Source: Domibacillus indicus (GTDB lineage Bacteria > Bacillota > Bacilli > Bacillales > Domibacillaceae). Taken from it: a DNA stretch of 64,000 nt. Position numbers and translations under genes: made by a program. Below are positions 34,151-44,571 of this stretch, piece by piece. Below the pieces are notes generated by a model. That model saw only the letters and a program-made list of their open reading frames with translations. It was not told the DNA's origin and ran no database searches. The stretch covers positions 1 to 64,000 of the forward strand of contig NZ_JAMBOO010000005.1 in assembly GCF_023715895.1 (NCBI RefSeq), read 5' to 3'. How positions within the stretch are numbered: position 1 is the stretch's first letter; every line of letters begins with the position of its first letter.

Positions 34151-35653
34151 TTAGCTATGGACCGCTTCTTTTTCGCTTAAACCAAGTACCTGCGCTGTTG
34201 AAGTATGAATATCGTGCAGCAGCTCTGGATTCTCCATTAGTGACAAGCCATAAGAAGGAATCATTTCTTTAATTTTCGGCTCCCACTCTTTCATCTGTTC
34301 TGGGAAGCATTTTGTCAGCACTTCAAGCATGACATGAACGGCGGTAGAAGCACCCGGAGAAGCGCCAAGCAATGCAGCGATCGAGCCATCAGCGGCACTT
34401 ACGACTTCAGTACCAAATTGCAGTGTTCCTTTTCCACCGGCCTCTGTATCTTTGATCACCTGCACCCGCTGTCCCGCTACGACTAAATCCCAATCCTCGC
34501 TTTTGGCATTCGGGATAAACTCACGCAGCTCTTCCATGCGTTTTTCTTTTGACAGCATGACCTGCTGGATCAAATATTTCGTTAATGCCATCTCTTTTAC
34601 GCCTGCCGATAACATCGTTAAGAGATTATCTGGTTTTACGGAAGTGACTAAATCAAGCATTGAACCGGTTTTTAAAAACTTCGGTGAAAAGCCGGCAAAC
34701 GGCCCGAACAGCAGTGATTTTTGATTGTCGATAAATCGTGTGTCAAGATGCGGCACAGACATTGGAGGAGCCCCTACCTTCGCTTTACCGTAAACTTTTG
34801 CATGATGCTGTGCGACAACATCCGGATTTTTGCATACCATAAAGATTCCGCTTACCGGGAATCCGCCAATATGTTTCCCTTCCGGAATACCGGATTTCTG
34901 CAGTAAATGTATGCTTCCTCCCCCGCCTCCGATAAAGACGAATTTCGCCGTATGAGATTCAACCGTACCGCTGTCGATATTCCGCACTTTCAATTCCCAC
35001 GAGCCGTCGCTCGTACGTTTAATATCATTCACACTATGATTGTAGTGTAAATCGACGTTTTTGCTTTTCAAGTGATCAAACAGCATGCGTGTTAAAGCGC
35101 CAAAGTTGACATCTGTTCCAGAGTCAATTTTAGTTGCCGCTATCGGTTCATCCGCTGCGCGGTTCTGCATAATAAGCGGAATCCATTCCATCAGTTTTTT
35201 AGGATCCTCGGAAAACTCCATCCCCTGGAACAGTGGATTATTTGACAGCGCTTTAAAACGCTTTTTTAGAAACGTTACATTTTCTTCACCCTGCACTAAG
35301 CTCATATGAGGCAATGGCATAATAAAGTCCTCTGGATTATGTAGCAGCCCGCTCTTTACAAGGTAAGACCAAAACTGCATGGACACTTGAAATTGTTCAT
35401 TAATGTTGATGGCTTTGCTGATGTCTACAGAGCCGTCCGGTTTTTCGACCGTGTAGTTTAGCTCACACAGTGCCGCATGCCCCGTTCCTGCATTGTTCCA
35501 TTCGTTAGAGCTTTCCTCTCCTGCTTTTGAAAGCTTCTCAAATACTTTGATGCTCCAGTCCGGTACTAATTCTTTCAGAATTGTTCCCAAAGTTGCACTC
35601 ATGATTCCAGCACCAATTAAGATAACGTCTGTTTTAGCTTCTCTGTTGCTCAT
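34151..35653 (-). CDS. mqo: Malate:quinone oxidoreductase
   Basis: 500 residues. FAD-binding N-terminus [21 protein letters not shown]. Strongly conserved blocks [40 protein letters not shown] and [18 protein letters not shown]. It oxidises malate to oxaloacetate at the membrane and passes electrons to quinone. I chose 35653 because AAGGAAGG lies just ahead; the ATG at 35725 would add 24 unlikely residues. Monocistronic, inside a region otherwise full of remnants. Confidence 0.96.
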   Translation of the reverse strand: MSNREAKTDVILIGAGIMSATLGTILKELVPDWSIKVFEKLSKAGEESSNEWNNAGTGHAALCELNYTVEKPDGSVDISKAININEQFQVSMQFWSYLVKSGLLHNPEDFIMPLPHMSLVQGEENVTFLKKRFKALSNNPLFQGMEFSEDPKKLMEWIPLIMQNRAADEPIAATKIDSGTDVNFGALTRMLFDHLKSKNVDLHYNHSVNDIKRTSDGSWELKVRNIDSGTVESHTAKFVFIGGGGGSIHLLQKSGIPEGKHIGGFPVSGIFMVCKNPDVVAQHHAKVYGKAKVGAPPMSVPHLDTRFIDNQKSLLFGPFAGFSPKFLKTGSMLDLVTSVKPDNLLTMLSAGVKEMALTKYLIQQVMLSKEKRMEELREFIPNAKSEDWDLVVAGQRVQVIKDTEAGGKGTLQFGTEVVSAADGSIAALLGASPGASTAVHVMLEVLTKCFPEQMKEWEPKIKEMIPSYGLSLMENPELLHDIHTSTAQVLGLSEKEAVHS

Positions 35654-36061
35654 GTTTACCTTCCTTATCCCCTGTATTTGTAAAACCTTAGATGTTACAA
35701 AAAGCAAGGCGCCACTTAGAAACACACCTTTTCTGTTTTAATTCTAACTATATCATTATCTATTATAATTATTTATAGAGGGAAATATCTACTGTTTTCT
35801 GATAATTATAAGTTATTTAACAGGTTTTAAGCTAGTTTTTTCGGTTATAGGCGAATATTTTCCCCTCAAAAACATAAACAAGAGGTTATGAAATGGTTTC
35901 CACTTTACCCAAAGGATCAGGTCCTTCCCTACACTATATAAAGTCTATGGAATAAATTTATGCTTTTTATGAAAAATATTACATAAAAAAGTCAAATATT
36001 ACGAACGTACGTGTGCTATAATAATAAAAAATACACCTATATATATAAGAGGAAACGTAAA
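35654..36061. other. Divergent intergenic gap mqo / small gene
   Basis: About 400 bases. An extended -10 (TGCTATAAT, 36014-36022) serves the small plus-strand gene. The mqo promoter must lie here too, but I cannot choose one. No other gene is seen. Confidence 0.45.
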
Positions 36062-36307
36062 ATGAGTGTAGAGAAAACATTGGAGATTAATAAACTAAAA
36101 GCACTACTGAAAAACTTATTACAATATCGAGAATGTGACATCACGCATAACTTTAGCGGCCTGTCTTTGACGTATTGTAATCAATTCAAAACATTCATCA
36201 TTAAACACATAAGCAGCGGGGAAATCGAAAAACATCATGACATTGATACTTGTTCGTTAGCAATATATGAGAAGTTAAATAATGAGGTGAACGAATCTGC
36301 TGAATAA
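36062..36307 (+). CDS. Small YkuJ/DUF1797-like protein
   Basis: 81 residues starting MSVEKTLEINKLKALLKNLL, about eight bases after AGAGGAAA. Its pattern of an N-terminal helix, a beta sheet and a final (x)IDTCSLAIYEKLNNE helix resembles YkuJ, where NIDMVSIEIFELL ends the protein. The similarity is distant and from memory. Cytoplasmic, single, with an extended -10 promoter 40 bases upstream. Confidence 0.5.
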   Translation: MSVEKTLEINKLKALLKNLLQYRECDITHNFSGLSLTYCNQFKTFIIKHISSGEIEKHHDIDTCSLAIYEKLNNEVNESAE

Positions 36308-36504
36308 GTGTCTTTTTAAAGCTTCAGTATGGTGGAAATAGAAAGGTTCCGGTATCCCTCTGATTTTTTCGCAGGCATCTGTTTTGCGGGTGTCCAGCCA
36401 GTGGAATGCGCACCGTTTAATACCTCGGTTCGTTCAAATCAGCCTGATTTTGATTATGGTTCGGCGCTACATATAAATTTTTTTCTTTTTACTGGTTTAT
36501 CTTT

Positions 36505-36602
36505 TTAAGGGAGTGGGTAAAGCGTTAACTGTGGTAACCTACCACCTCCTGATTTCTACATACTGATTGCTTTTGCTGCGGATTTTCCGCAGCCTTTTTT
36601 TA
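36505..36602. pseudogene. Decayed type I toxin with antisense RNA terminator, copy B
   Basis: Minus strand: AATCAGGAGGTGGTAGGTT followed by ACC ACA GTT AAC GCT TTA (TTVNAL) with no ATG, then an early stop. Plus strand: the antisense transcript would run across the ribosome binding site and end at the hairpin GCTGCGG/CCGCAGC with seven T (36575-36602). Upstream bases and spacing match copy A, so the two are homologous. Confidence 0.5.
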
Positions 36603-37323
36603 TAACGTTTGTTGACACGTATTACCGCTTTAAACTTCTTCATGCACACGCTGTTTATTCTCTTAAACAAAGCGATCTAACACCCTATCGAATGTACCGT
36701 TAAATAGCCCCCTAAATCCGGAATTCTCTTTACCTTAGTCACCATTACAGCCGCCCGAAATACCTTATATCCATCATATTTGACGCCTTCCTTCGAATAC
36801 CTTGTACTTAGTCAGCGGCGTAAAATGCACCTTCTACACGCCAAATAAGCGACTAGTGAGCGTATGGCTACCACAATCGTTGACGAAATAAACTCTTTAA
36901 AACGGATGACACTGCGAAGCTCCGTGAGTATTAGTCTTAAGGGAGGTATGAATTTCATGCTCCTCTTTGTCAATTTTCACAGGTGTGGTCGGTCGATCTG
37001 CACCAATTTAACGATCTACTGCGTCGTCGAGCTACGTTTAGTTAAATGTCCAAAAGTGCCAGCTTTACAAGTCATACGGCACTCATATAATGACAAGACA
37101 AGGTAATTAAGGGAAATGCCACGCAGATAGCTCGTTTGCCTCGATCATACCAATATACTGGTTAACCGCGGTGATAAGCTTGTTTTATTTTTGAATTTTA
37201 CAAATAGTGAATTTTGATTTAGTTGAACAAAATATCGATCATTTTGAGGGGCTCCATTATAACAACTTTCAGATTTTAAATTAACATTTTTTGATTTTTC
37301 ATAACCATTAAGATGTACAAATA
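36603..37323. other. Gene-free stretch
   Basis: About 720 bases with no ORF that has a ribosome binding site or recognisable product. The longest frame (36864-37106, plus strand) lacks both. It may be decayed coding DNA. Confidence 0.45.
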
Positions 37324-37352
37324 AAAAACACGTCAATTTGACGTGTTTTTTG
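37324..37352. terminator. Bidirectional terminator after the SH3-domain gene
   Basis: AAAAACACGTCAA pairs with TTGACGTGTTTTT, giving A and T runs on each side. It lies about 180 bases downstream of the SH3-domain gene. Confidence 0.7.
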
Positions 37353-37530
37353 AACTATTTTCACTCACTGACCCGCGTAAAAAGAACCAAATCATTTACT
37401 CCACTTTTTCAATAAAAGATCAATTCATTCCACTTTACCGCAGGTCGCATCCATATAGATACGATAATTTTAGCCTCATATAGCAAACGAGTGAAGTGCT
37501 GGAAGACACTAAAGTCGAAAGTTTATTTTG

Positions 37531-38040
37531 TTAATAAATGAGATACTCAGATGAAACATAAGCAACCTCACCATAATAATCAACTTTTGCCCAGCCGTTC
37601 GAGTAAGTCCCGTAAATATAAATATTTTCGTATTTCTGCAGCTGTCCGATCACTTTTCCTTTCTTACTTGGAGATGACCGTACGTTCAAGTTGCTCGCGT
37701 TCGAATAACCCCAGTCTCCATAATAATAAAAATAAATATCATTATTTGGCGGAGAATATGTTCCTTGCTCAACCAGGTAGCTTGAGGCTACATATCCGGC
37801 TTTTCCATTATATTTTATCTTCGACCATCCGCCCGGTTCCGTGTTATAAACGAATACTATCGTTCCATTTTTCAATGAGCCTACTACTCTTGCTTTCGGA
37901 CTTGGCTTTTCACGTACATTTAATTTTGTGTCTACCTTTACTTTATAATGCTTGTTTACAGTTGCTGCTTCAGTCTGTTGTACTGGCAGTAAGGTAACGA
38001 TTAAAACCAAAGCTGCAATAAATGCAAAAATCTTCTTCAT
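37531..38040 (-). CDS. Secreted protein with two bacterial SH3 domains
   Basis: 169 residues. The signal peptide MKKIFAFIAALVLIVTLLP has probable cleavage after TEAA. Two SH3b domains follow: about 35-88 (LNVREKPSPKARVVGSLKNG, WSKIKYNGKAGYVASSYL) and 107-169 (LNVRSSPSKKGKVIGQLQKY, WAKVDYYGEVAYVSSEYL). Such domains bind cell wall peptides. There is no catalytic domain, so it may be an adaptor or inhibitor at the wall. ATAGGAGGCG precedes the ATG at 38040. Single gene. Confidence 0.88.
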   Translation of the reverse strand: MKKIFAFIAALVLIVTLLPVQQTEAATVNKHYKVKVDTKLNVREKPSPKARVVGSLKNGTIVFVYNTEPGGWSKIKYNGKAGYVASSYLVEQGTYSPPNNDIYFYYYGDWGYSNASNLNVRSSPSKKGKVIGQLQKYENIYIYGTYSNGWAKVDYYGEVAYVSSEYLIY

Positions 38041-38309
38041 GATTCGCCTCCTATGTATTTTATTTCCACAAGGATAATAATACCACAACTATAGTATCAA
38101 CAATTAGAATTTTTTGATATTAAGTGAGTATAAATATTCACACATAAATACAACCCGCTTTTTGATTTTATATTCTTTCATTTTTCTAAAAATATAGGGT
38201 TCATTACATGCCTATCATACGGATATAAAATGTTGTTAAAAACGCGTAAGTGATTGTTTATTTCTAAGTTTCTGACTGTCTGTTTTGCCGACCATCATTC
38301 TTTTCCAAT

Positions 38310-38352
38310 AAAAAAGACCTCTCCAACTGTCAAACTAACAGTTGAAGAGGTC
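38310..38352 (-). terminator. Terminator of sstT
   Basis: GACCTCT-x-CAACTGT pairs with ACAGTTG-x-AGAGGTC and on the minus strand is followed by TTTTTTATT. It lies 27 bases past the stop. Confidence 0.85.
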
Positions 38353-38379
38353 GTTCAATCGCAGACTACGGAATTTTCC

Positions 38380-39618
38380 TTACCCTGCTTTACGGATCAC
38401 TATTTTTTTGCCTTTTTTACGCCATTCTTTGTATTCAGCTGCTGCTGTGAAAAGTACGTCTGTAGACGAGTTCAGTGATGTTTCAAATGAGTCTTGCAGA
38501 ACCCCGATGATAAAGCCTACCCCAACGACTTGCATCGCAATATCAGCCGGAATTCCAAACAAGCTGCACGCCAGCGGAATCAGCAGTAAAGATCCGCCTG
38601 CAACCCCCGAAGCGCCACAAGCACATATAGCTGAAACGATGCTAAGGAGAATTGCTGTAGGAAGGTCCACTTGGATTCCCAGCGTATGAACCGCCGCAAG
38701 TGTCAATACAGAAATTGTCACCGCAGCGCCTGCCATATTGATCGTTGCCCCTAACGGAATGGATACGGAATAACTGTCTTTATCCAGGCCTAAATCTTCA
38801 CATAGTCTCATATTAACTGGAATATTGGAAGCGGAGCTGCGTGTAAAGAATGCAGTAATGCCGCTTTCCTTTAAGCATTTAAATACAAGTGGATAAGGGT
38901 TTTGGCGGATCACTGCATATACAATGATTGGATTTACAACGAGCGCTACGAAAACCATACAGCCAATCAAGACAGCAAGCAGTTTCCCATAGCTTAGCAG
39001 CGACTCAAGACCATTTGTTGTAATGGATTCAATAACCAGACCCATGATTCCCAGCGGAGCAAACTTAATTACCCACGCAACCATTTTTGATACGGCATCT
39101 GAAAAATTCGAAATGAGCGTTTTTGTAGTATCAGCGGCATTTCTTAGCGCCAAGCCAAGCACAATCGCCCAAGCTAGAATGCCGATATAGTTCGCATTCA
39201 TAATAGCATTTGCCGGGTTATCGACAACATTGAGCAGTAGAGTTTTCAACACTTCTGTTACACCGCTGGGAGGTGTAACCCCTTCAGCACTGTCTGCAAG
39301 CGATAAGCTGACAGGAAAAATAAAACTTGCAATAACAGCGATTAAGCCTGCTAAAAATGTTCCTAAAAGATATAGGATAATAATCGATTTCATATTGGTT
39401 TTGTGGCCGCTTTTATGCTGAGCGATAGCCGACATAACGAGCACAAGTACCAGTATTGGTGCGACAGCTTTTAAAGCACCGACGAATAAAGTGCCTAAAA
39501 TCGCCACTGGTTTTGCTACTTCTGGAATGGTAACAGCCAGGATAATACCGATAATCAAACCGAGAAGGATTTGTTTAACAAGGCTCACCTGATTCCACTT
39601 CTGCAGTACACTTCTCAT
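38380..39618 (-). CDS. sstT: Serine/threonine:sodium symporter SstT
   Basis: 412 residues of the dicarboxylate/amino acid:cation symporter fold. Signature stretches: [40 protein letters not shown] and [21 protein letters not shown], as in E. coli SstT. It imports L-serine and L-threonine with Na+. AGGAGGAAC precedes the ATG. Its own promoter and terminator make it monocistronic. Confidence 0.95.
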   Translation of the reverse strand: MRSVLQKWNQVSLVKQILLGLIIGIILAVTIPEVAKPVAILGTLFVGALKAVAPILVLVLVMSAIAQHKSGHKTNMKSIIILYLLGTFLAGLIAVIASFIFPVSLSLADSAEGVTPPSGVTEVLKTLLLNVVDNPANAIMNANYIGILAWAIVLGLALRNAADTTKTLISNFSDAVSKMVAWVIKFAPLGIMGLVIESITTNGLESLLSYGKLLAVLIGCMVFVALVVNPIIVYAVIRQNPYPLVFKCLKESGITAFFTRSSASNIPVNMRLCEDLGLDKDSYSVSIPLGATINMAGAAVTISVLTLAAVHTLGIQVDLPTAILLSIVSAICACGASGVAGGSLLLIPLACSLFGIPADIAMQVVGVGFIIGVLQDSFETSLNSSTDVLFTAAAEYKEWRKKGKKIVIRKAG

Positions 39619-39722
39619 AGATGTTCCTCCTACTACCTTAAGATAAATTTATAAGATTACTCCTAACGAGCCGCTCTCTCATATTCCACCTGATAAGGAC
39701 AACTGTCTTTATCATAAATAAT

Positions 39723-39750
39723 ATTATAATTAATTTGAGATATATTACAA
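39723..39750 (-). promoter_or_regulatory. sstT promoter
   Basis: Minus strand: TTGTAA (39745-39750), 16-base spacer, TATAAT (39723-39728), about 105 bases upstream of the start codon. No leader structure was identified. Confidence 0.6.
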
Positions 39751-39805
39751 TACTATTTACATTATTAAAAAATGTTGTAATTATCGGAACATTCAAACCA
39801 ATAGA

Positions 39806-39844
39806 GCGATAGAAAAATTATTATACGAATAATTTTTCTATCGC
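39806..39844. terminator. 17-bp perfect hairpin after the metal-transport operon
   Basis: GCGATAGAAAAATTATT (39806-39822) pairs perfectly with 39828-39844 across a five-base loop. The stem contains its own T run, but there is no T tract after it. Likely end of the leftward operon. Confidence 0.6.
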
Positions 39845-39931
39845 CCTTTACTATCTAAATAACATAATGTTTTTGTGGGAGGGCTGGATGTCCATCTCTG
39901 TCAGACACATTTTCAAAGCCGCAAAGCTCTC

Positions 39932-41122
39932 TTATTCGTTTTTCATCGCAAATTTTAGTTTAGTTTCCGATGGAATCCAGATTATCACAAGAGCACATAA
40001 AGCAATCGCGGAGCAGGCAGTAAACATGAATGAATAAGAGGCGATCTGTACAACGAACCCCATCACAAGTCCACCAAGGGAGAAACCTAAATCATAAGAG
40101 GCTAAAAAGATGCCCAATAAAATATGCTTTGTTTCCTTTGGCACTGCAAAGGAAATATAAGTCGTTAAAGCTGGATACAGCATTGCCGCTGCCAATCCGT
40201 TAAAAACAGCAGCACTATATGCAAATATGCCTGCCACCGGAAGGATCGCCAGCAGGCTTGTACCGATGATAGAGCTGATTAGTATAAGAGCGATAAACTT
40301 TGGATGCCATTTTCCATCTGAGGGAATATGCTTGCGGAAAAAGAAACGGCTTGCCACTACCACAATGGCTTGCAGGAACAAATAAAGAGCTGGATTTCCT
40401 GTTCCTGTCGTCAGCATGTATAGCGGCAAAAAGGTTGTGATGGCTCCAAAAACACAGGCCCCGATAAGCATCACAACAGATGACAGGATTAAACCATGAT
40501 GACTGCGCGCTTCTTTGATTGCTGCAGCCATTTCACGGAATGTAAAAGAAGAGCCACTTTTCTTCGTTTTAGGCAACGGAGATCCTATAAAAAACAACAA
40601 AGGAAAAATCGCTAAAAGAAGAATGAATACCCATAAGTAAACAAGATCAAAGCTCGTCCATAAGAGTAATGCCAGCGCTGGTCCGTAAAGTCCCGGCAGA
40701 ACGGTGGATAAAGAATAAAGAGACATTCCCTGCCCACGGTCCTGATCTTTTAATAATTCAGCAATGCCTATTTGCATGGACATAGAGAAAAACGCGGTTG
40801 TTCCTCCTTGCAGCACACGCACAATATATAAACTGTCCGGCCCCATCCATACATACAACAAAAGTGCAGCCGCGTGAACGAGCAACAGCCACTGCATAAT
40901 TTGGAATAAACTATGTTTTTCGATCATCTGCCCGGCCCAGGGACGTAAAAACATACAGACAAGCATATACAATCCCATTATGATCCCAATTTCCGCTTCC
41001 TCATAGCCTCTTTCTGCTGCTTGCAAAGGGAAAATAATCGTTAATACCGAATTTGCTGTAAAGAAAAACGCAGCGAGTGCGTAGAGTTTTGCCATCTGTA
41101 CTGATAACGGCCGATACTTCAC
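39932..41122 (-). CDS. CntE-like MFS exporter (opine metallophore export)
   Basis: 396 residues, 12 membrane helices. FFTANSVLTIIFPLQ, EIGIIMGLYMLVCMFLRPWAGQ, RVLQGGTTAFFSMSMQIG and GMSLYSLSTVLPGLYGP follow the staphylopine exporter CntE as I remember it. It starts at GTG, overlapping the stop of the upstream ATPase gene by four bases, so the two are translationally coupled. Position after an ABC importer operon matches cntABCDFE order in Staphylococcus. It would export the apo-metallophore. No metallophore synthesis genes are visible in the window. Confidence 0.75.
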   Translation of the reverse strand: MKYRPLSVQMAKLYALAAFFFTANSVLTIIFPLQAAERGYEEAEIGIIMGLYMLVCMFLRPWAGQMIEKHSLFQIMQWLLLVHAAALLLYVWMGPDSLYIVRVLQGGTTAFFSMSMQIGIAELLKDQDRGQGMSLYSLSTVLPGLYGPALALLLWTSFDLVYLWVFILLLAIFPLLFFIGSPLPKTKKSGSSFTFREMAAAIKEARSHHGLILSSVVMLIGACVFGAITTFLPLYMLTTGTGNPALYLFLQAIVVVASRFFFRKHIPSDGKWHPKFIALILISSIIGTSLLAILPVAGIFAYSAAVFNGLAAAMLYPALTTYISFAVPKETKHILLGIFLASYDLGFSLGGLVMGFVVQIASYSFMFTACSAIALCALVIIWIPSETKLKFAMKNE

Positions 41123-41937
41123 GACACAGTCTCCTTTTGGCGTGAATCTTGAATAGAGACGTCACGTTTAATGGATAAACGAGCGTCGAGCAAGCGCCGG
41201 CTTGTTGGATGCACCATATGAGATAATTCTTTTATGTCCGTTACATATTCTATAATTTCGCCTTGTTCCATGACTGCAACCTCATCAGCAAACAATTTTA
41301 CAGCATGTAAGTCATGAGTAATAAAAAGATAGGTAAGGTTCTGTGTTTTTTGAAGGGTTTTTAATAGCTTTAATATGCTGACTTGCACTAATAGATCAAG
41401 GCTGTTAATGGATTCATCCAATACAATAAATGACGGGTCAGTGGAAATGGCACGGGCAATGGTTACACGCTGCAGCTGCCCTCCGCTTAACTCATGCGGA
41501 TATTTTGCCGCGTCTGTTCTTTGCAGGCCGACCTGTACCAATAATTCTTCAACCTTCTGCTGCAAAGCTTCCTTTGACAGCGATAAATGAACTTGCATCG
41601 GTTCAGCTATAATATCCTTTATTTTCATACGCGGGTTCACTGCACTATAACAATCCTGAAATACAATTTGTAATTCTTTACGCAGCTGCTTTTTTACGCT
41701 TGCATCAGCTTTATGTATATTTTGCGCTTTAAACAGGATTTCGCCGGCATCTGGTTCTTCTATGCCTAGAATCAGTTTTCCAAGTGTCGTTTTTCCTGAA
41801 CCGCTTTCCCCGACAAGAGCAAGGCAAATGCCTTCTTTCAGCTTTACATTTACATTCTTAACTGCTTGAATGTCTTTTTTCACCCCAAACCAGCCCTTTT
41901 TTTGATAGCTTTTTGAAACATTTTTTATTTCCAGCAT
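41119..41937 (-). CDS. ABC transporter ATPase, NikE/CntF type
   Basis: 272 residues. Walker A GESGSGKTT (about 43-51), Q-loop IVFQDCYSAVNPRM, signature LSGGQLQRVTIARA, Walker B FIVLDESINSLD. The ESINSLD sequence replaces the common EPTSALD and is a NikE-like variant. It powers uptake with the partner ATPase. Two bases separate it from the upstream ATPase gene. Confidence 0.9.
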   Translation of the reverse strand: MLEIKNVSKSYQKKGWFGVKKDIQAVKNVNVKLKEGICLALVGESGSGKTTLGKLILGIEEPDAGEILFKAQNIHKADASVKKQLRKELQIVFQDCYSAVNPRMKIKDIIAEPMQVHLSLSKEALQQKVEELLVQVGLQRTDAAKYPHELSGGQLQRVTIARAISTDPSFIVLDESINSLDLLVQVSILKLLKTLQKTQNLTYLFITHDLHAVKLFADEVAVMEQGEIIEYVTDIKELSHMVHPTSRRLLDARLSIKRDVSIQDSRQKETVS

Positions 41938-41939
41938 TC

Positions 41940-42803
41940 TTATCCCTCTTCTCTAACCCAGCAGCCAGGTTTATACTCATACAACGGCCCTGTTGTTGTT
42001 CCTTCCCAAGAATCAGCTAACTTTTCAAGGTCTCCATGTTCGTCTCTTGCAGCCAGTAATGCTTGTGTATAGGAGTGAGCCGGCTGTGCAAGTATCCACT
42101 CTGCCGGACCGTATTCTACAATGACACCCCGGCGCATCACCGCTATGAAATCTGCCATTTTCGCAATAACGCCTAAATCGTGCGAAACAATAAGCATGCT
42201 TGTTTTTGTTTTTTGATGAAAATGAAGCAGTTCATCTAAAATAACCATCTGTGTCATCGTATCAAGTGCTGTTGTAGGCTCATCGGCAATTAATAAATTA
42301 GGCTGCATACAAGCTGCAAGAGCAATCATGATCCGCTGCAGCATCCCGCCGCTCAGTTCGTGCGGATAACGATCAAGCAGCTCCTTCTCCGGCAATTGAA
42401 AACGGGCCAGCTGTTCGGCTGCCCGCTTTCGTGCGTTATGTTTGGATATGCGTTCATGAGATTGTAATGTTTCAACAAAATGATCCCCAATTTTTACGAT
42501 AGGATTAAACATGGCCATTGGATTTTGCATAATAAGTGATATCTCTTTTCCACGCAAATGGCGCATTTCCCGCTCACTTTTTGCTAATAAAGAGGTACCT
42601 TTATATACAATATCACCCGTGTAACGCCGGTTATGGCGAAACAACTGCATAATCGCATTGCAGAGCATGGATTTTCCGCTCCCACTTTCTCCAACGATCC
42701 CAACAATTTTTCCCTGGGGAACAGTCAAATTTACATGTGAGACAACTTCTTTTTCACTATTATTTGTTTGGATGAAAACGGATAAATCCCGTAATTCCAG
42801 CAT
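41940..42803 (-). CDS. ABC transporter ATPase, NikD/CntD type
   Basis: 287 residues. Walker A GESGSGKSM, MQNPMAMFNPIVKIG Q-loop, LSGGMLQRIMIALA signature, Walker B LLIADEPTTALD, switch His in IVSHDLG. The C-terminal PLYEYKPGCWVREE tail is typical of oligopeptide/nickel ATPases. It pairs with the next ATPase. AAGGAAG precedes the ATG, 15 bases after the permease gene. Confidence 0.9.
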   Translation of the reverse strand: MLELRDLSVFIQTNNSEKEVVSHVNLTVPQGKIVGIVGESGSGKSMLCNAIMQLFRHNRRYTGDIVYKGTSLLAKSEREMRHLRGKEISLIMQNPMAMFNPIVKIGDHFVETLQSHERISKHNARKRAAEQLARFQLPEKELLDRYPHELSGGMLQRIMIALAACMQPNLLIADEPTTALDTMTQMVILDELLHFHQKTKTSMLIVSHDLGVIAKMADFIAVMRRGVIVEYGPAEWILAQPAHSYTQALLAARDEHGDLEKLADSWEGTTTGPLYEYKPGCWVREEG

Positions 42804-42818
42804 GCTTCTTCCTTCTTT

Positions 42819-43628
42819 CTACTTCATTTTAGGATCTATTGCATCGCGTAATGTATCACCAAACCAATCAAAGATAAGGACTGTCAACGAGATCATAACC
42901 CCCGGCACAAACATAAGCATCGGATTGCTGCTTAAATACATTTTGCTCTCGCTGATCATCATGCCCCACTCTGGCATCGGCGCCGTTACCCCCAGCCCCA
43001 GAAAAGACAATTCTGAAATCAGTAAAACTGTACTGCCTGTCCCAATTAACAGCAATAAAAGGATTTGTGGAAAAACAAACGGCAGAATATGACGCTTTAC
43101 GATTCTCACAGTGGGAACGCCAGTCATTTTTGCATATTGCACGTATGTACTTTCTTTCAAGCCCCGCACCATGTTTCGAATAATACGCGCATACCCTACC
43201 CAGGAAACAATAATGATGGCGATAAACATATTCCAGACGCCGCCGCCTAGTGCTCCTACAATAACAAGAGCAAAAATAAAATGCGGAATGGCCATTAAAA
43301 TGTCGCAAGCACGCATAAGAGCAAGATCCGCTATCCCGCCTAAATATCCTGCTGCAACACCAACAACCATGCTCAGTACAAGCGTCACAGCGAGCACCCC
43401 CAGTGCCGTAAACAGAGAAACGCGTGCTCCCATAATAAGGCGTGATAATACACAACGGCCTAAATGATCGGTGCCAAGCGGATAAGCGGCCGATATGCCT
43501 TGCAATTTCATTGCCATATTAGTTGCATACGGATCATTTGGTGCCAGCCACGGTGCAAAAACAGCTGCAGTAACAAGCAGTAAAACGATCGTGCTGCTGA
43601 TGATTAATGGAACAGATTTTTTCATCAT
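42819..43628 (-). CDS. ABC permease, NikC/CntC type
   Basis: 269 residues, about six membrane helices, DppC/NikC family. NDPYATNMAMKLQG and PLGTDHLGRCVLSRLIMGARVSL are the usual N-terminal periplasmic motif. The EAA loop is YVQYAKMTGVPTVRIVKRHILP. The ATG at 43626-43628 overlaps the TGA of the upstream permease (ATGA), a coupling arrangement; the in-frame ATG at 43673 lies well inside that gene. Confidence 0.9.
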   Translation of the reverse strand: MMKKSVPLIISSTIVLLLVTAAVFAPWLAPNDPYATNMAMKLQGISAAYPLGTDHLGRCVLSRLIMGARVSLFTALGVLAVTLVLSMVVGVAAGYLGGIADLALMRACDILMAIPHFIFALVIVGALGGGVWNMFIAIIIVSWVGYARIIRNMVRGLKESTYVQYAKMTGVPTVRIVKRHILPFVFPQILLLLLIGTGSTVLLISELSFLGLGVTAPMPEWGMMISESKMYLSSNPMLMFVPGVMISLTVLIFDWFGDTLRDAIDPKMK

Positions 43629-44566
43629 ATGTCGCCTCTCTTTAAACGCGCCCGGGGATCTACGATTGCGCAAAGCAAATCCGCCAGAAAATTAAATATG
43701 ACGTACAGTGTGCCAATGATTAAAATAAACCCCTGCAGCACAGCATAATCTCTCGCTGCCATAGACTCCACAAGATAACGGCCCACACCTGGAATCGCAA
43801 AAACCGCTTCAATAATCGCGGCACCGCCCAAAAGCCCTCCGCAAGTCATCGCCAGTGAAGTAAAAAGTGCCGGGAGTATTCCTTTAAGCACGTGTCTGCG
43901 AATAATAATAGACTCTTTTACTCCGCGCGCTCTTGCAAATGCGATATGCGGCTTTTCCATTTCTTCCAGCATGCTTGTCCGGATCAGCCGAATATAATAA
44001 GGAATATAACCAAGAGCCAATGTGAATGCTGGCAAAACAGACTGTTCGATTGTTCCCCAGCCCATTAGCGGCAGTATTCCCCATTTTAAAGACACTACAT
44101 AAACAAGAACAAAGCCCAGCCAAAAGCTTGGCATAGACGCAGTAGCGAAGACAAGAGCACGTGTGAACCTGTCAACCAAACCTCCCTGCTTTACTACCGA
44201 CCAAATACCAATAATGCCGCTAATTGTGATCACGATAAAAAAAGCGGCTGCAGCAAGGCCCAGTGTGACTGAAAAGCGGCTCAGCAATTCCTCCGCCACG
44301 GGTGTCTTTGTGAGAAAAGACTGTCCAAAATCCAATTGCACTGCATTCATCAGCCACGTTCCATACTGAAAAAGCAAAGGTTTATTCAACCCTTGCTCTT
44401 CTCGTATTTCTTCAATTGCTTCCTCTGTTATAGGCAGATTATTAATCGCAAAATAGGCTTCTACCGGATCGACTGGTATAAGGCGAATAAGAAAAAAAGA
44501 AACCAGTGTCACACCCCAAATGGCAGCAAGCATGCTGCCCGCCCGCTTTAACAAAAAAACGCTCAT
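43625..44566 (-). CDS. ABC permease, NikB/CntB type
   Basis: 313 residues, about six helices, DppB/NikB family. FFLIRLIPVDPVEAY at the N-terminus and EAA loop HIAFARARGVKESIIIRRHVLKG. It forms the heterodimeric channel with the next permease. It starts five bases after the binding-protein stop; GAGGTG lies inside the end of that gene. Confidence 0.9.
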   Translation of the reverse strand: MSVFLLKRAGSMLAAIWGVTLVSFFLIRLIPVDPVEAYFAINNLPITEEAIEEIREEQGLNKPLLFQYGTWLMNAVQLDFGQSFLTKTPVAEELLSRFSVTLGLAAAAFFIVITISGIIGIWSVVKQGGLVDRFTRALVFATASMPSFWLGFVLVYVVSLKWGILPLMGWGTIEQSVLPAFTLALGYIPYYIRLIRTSMLEEMEKPHIAFARARGVKESIIIRRHVLKGILPALFTSLAMTCGGLLGGAAIIEAVFAIPGVGRYLVESMAARDYAVLQGFILIIGTLYVIFNFLADLLCAIVDPRARLKRGDI

Positions 44567-44571
44567 ATGTG

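Noticed and set aside
36864-37106. 80-codon plus-strand frame
   Set aside because: No ribosome binding site, odd composition and no recognisable motif. It lies in a stretch that looks non-coding.
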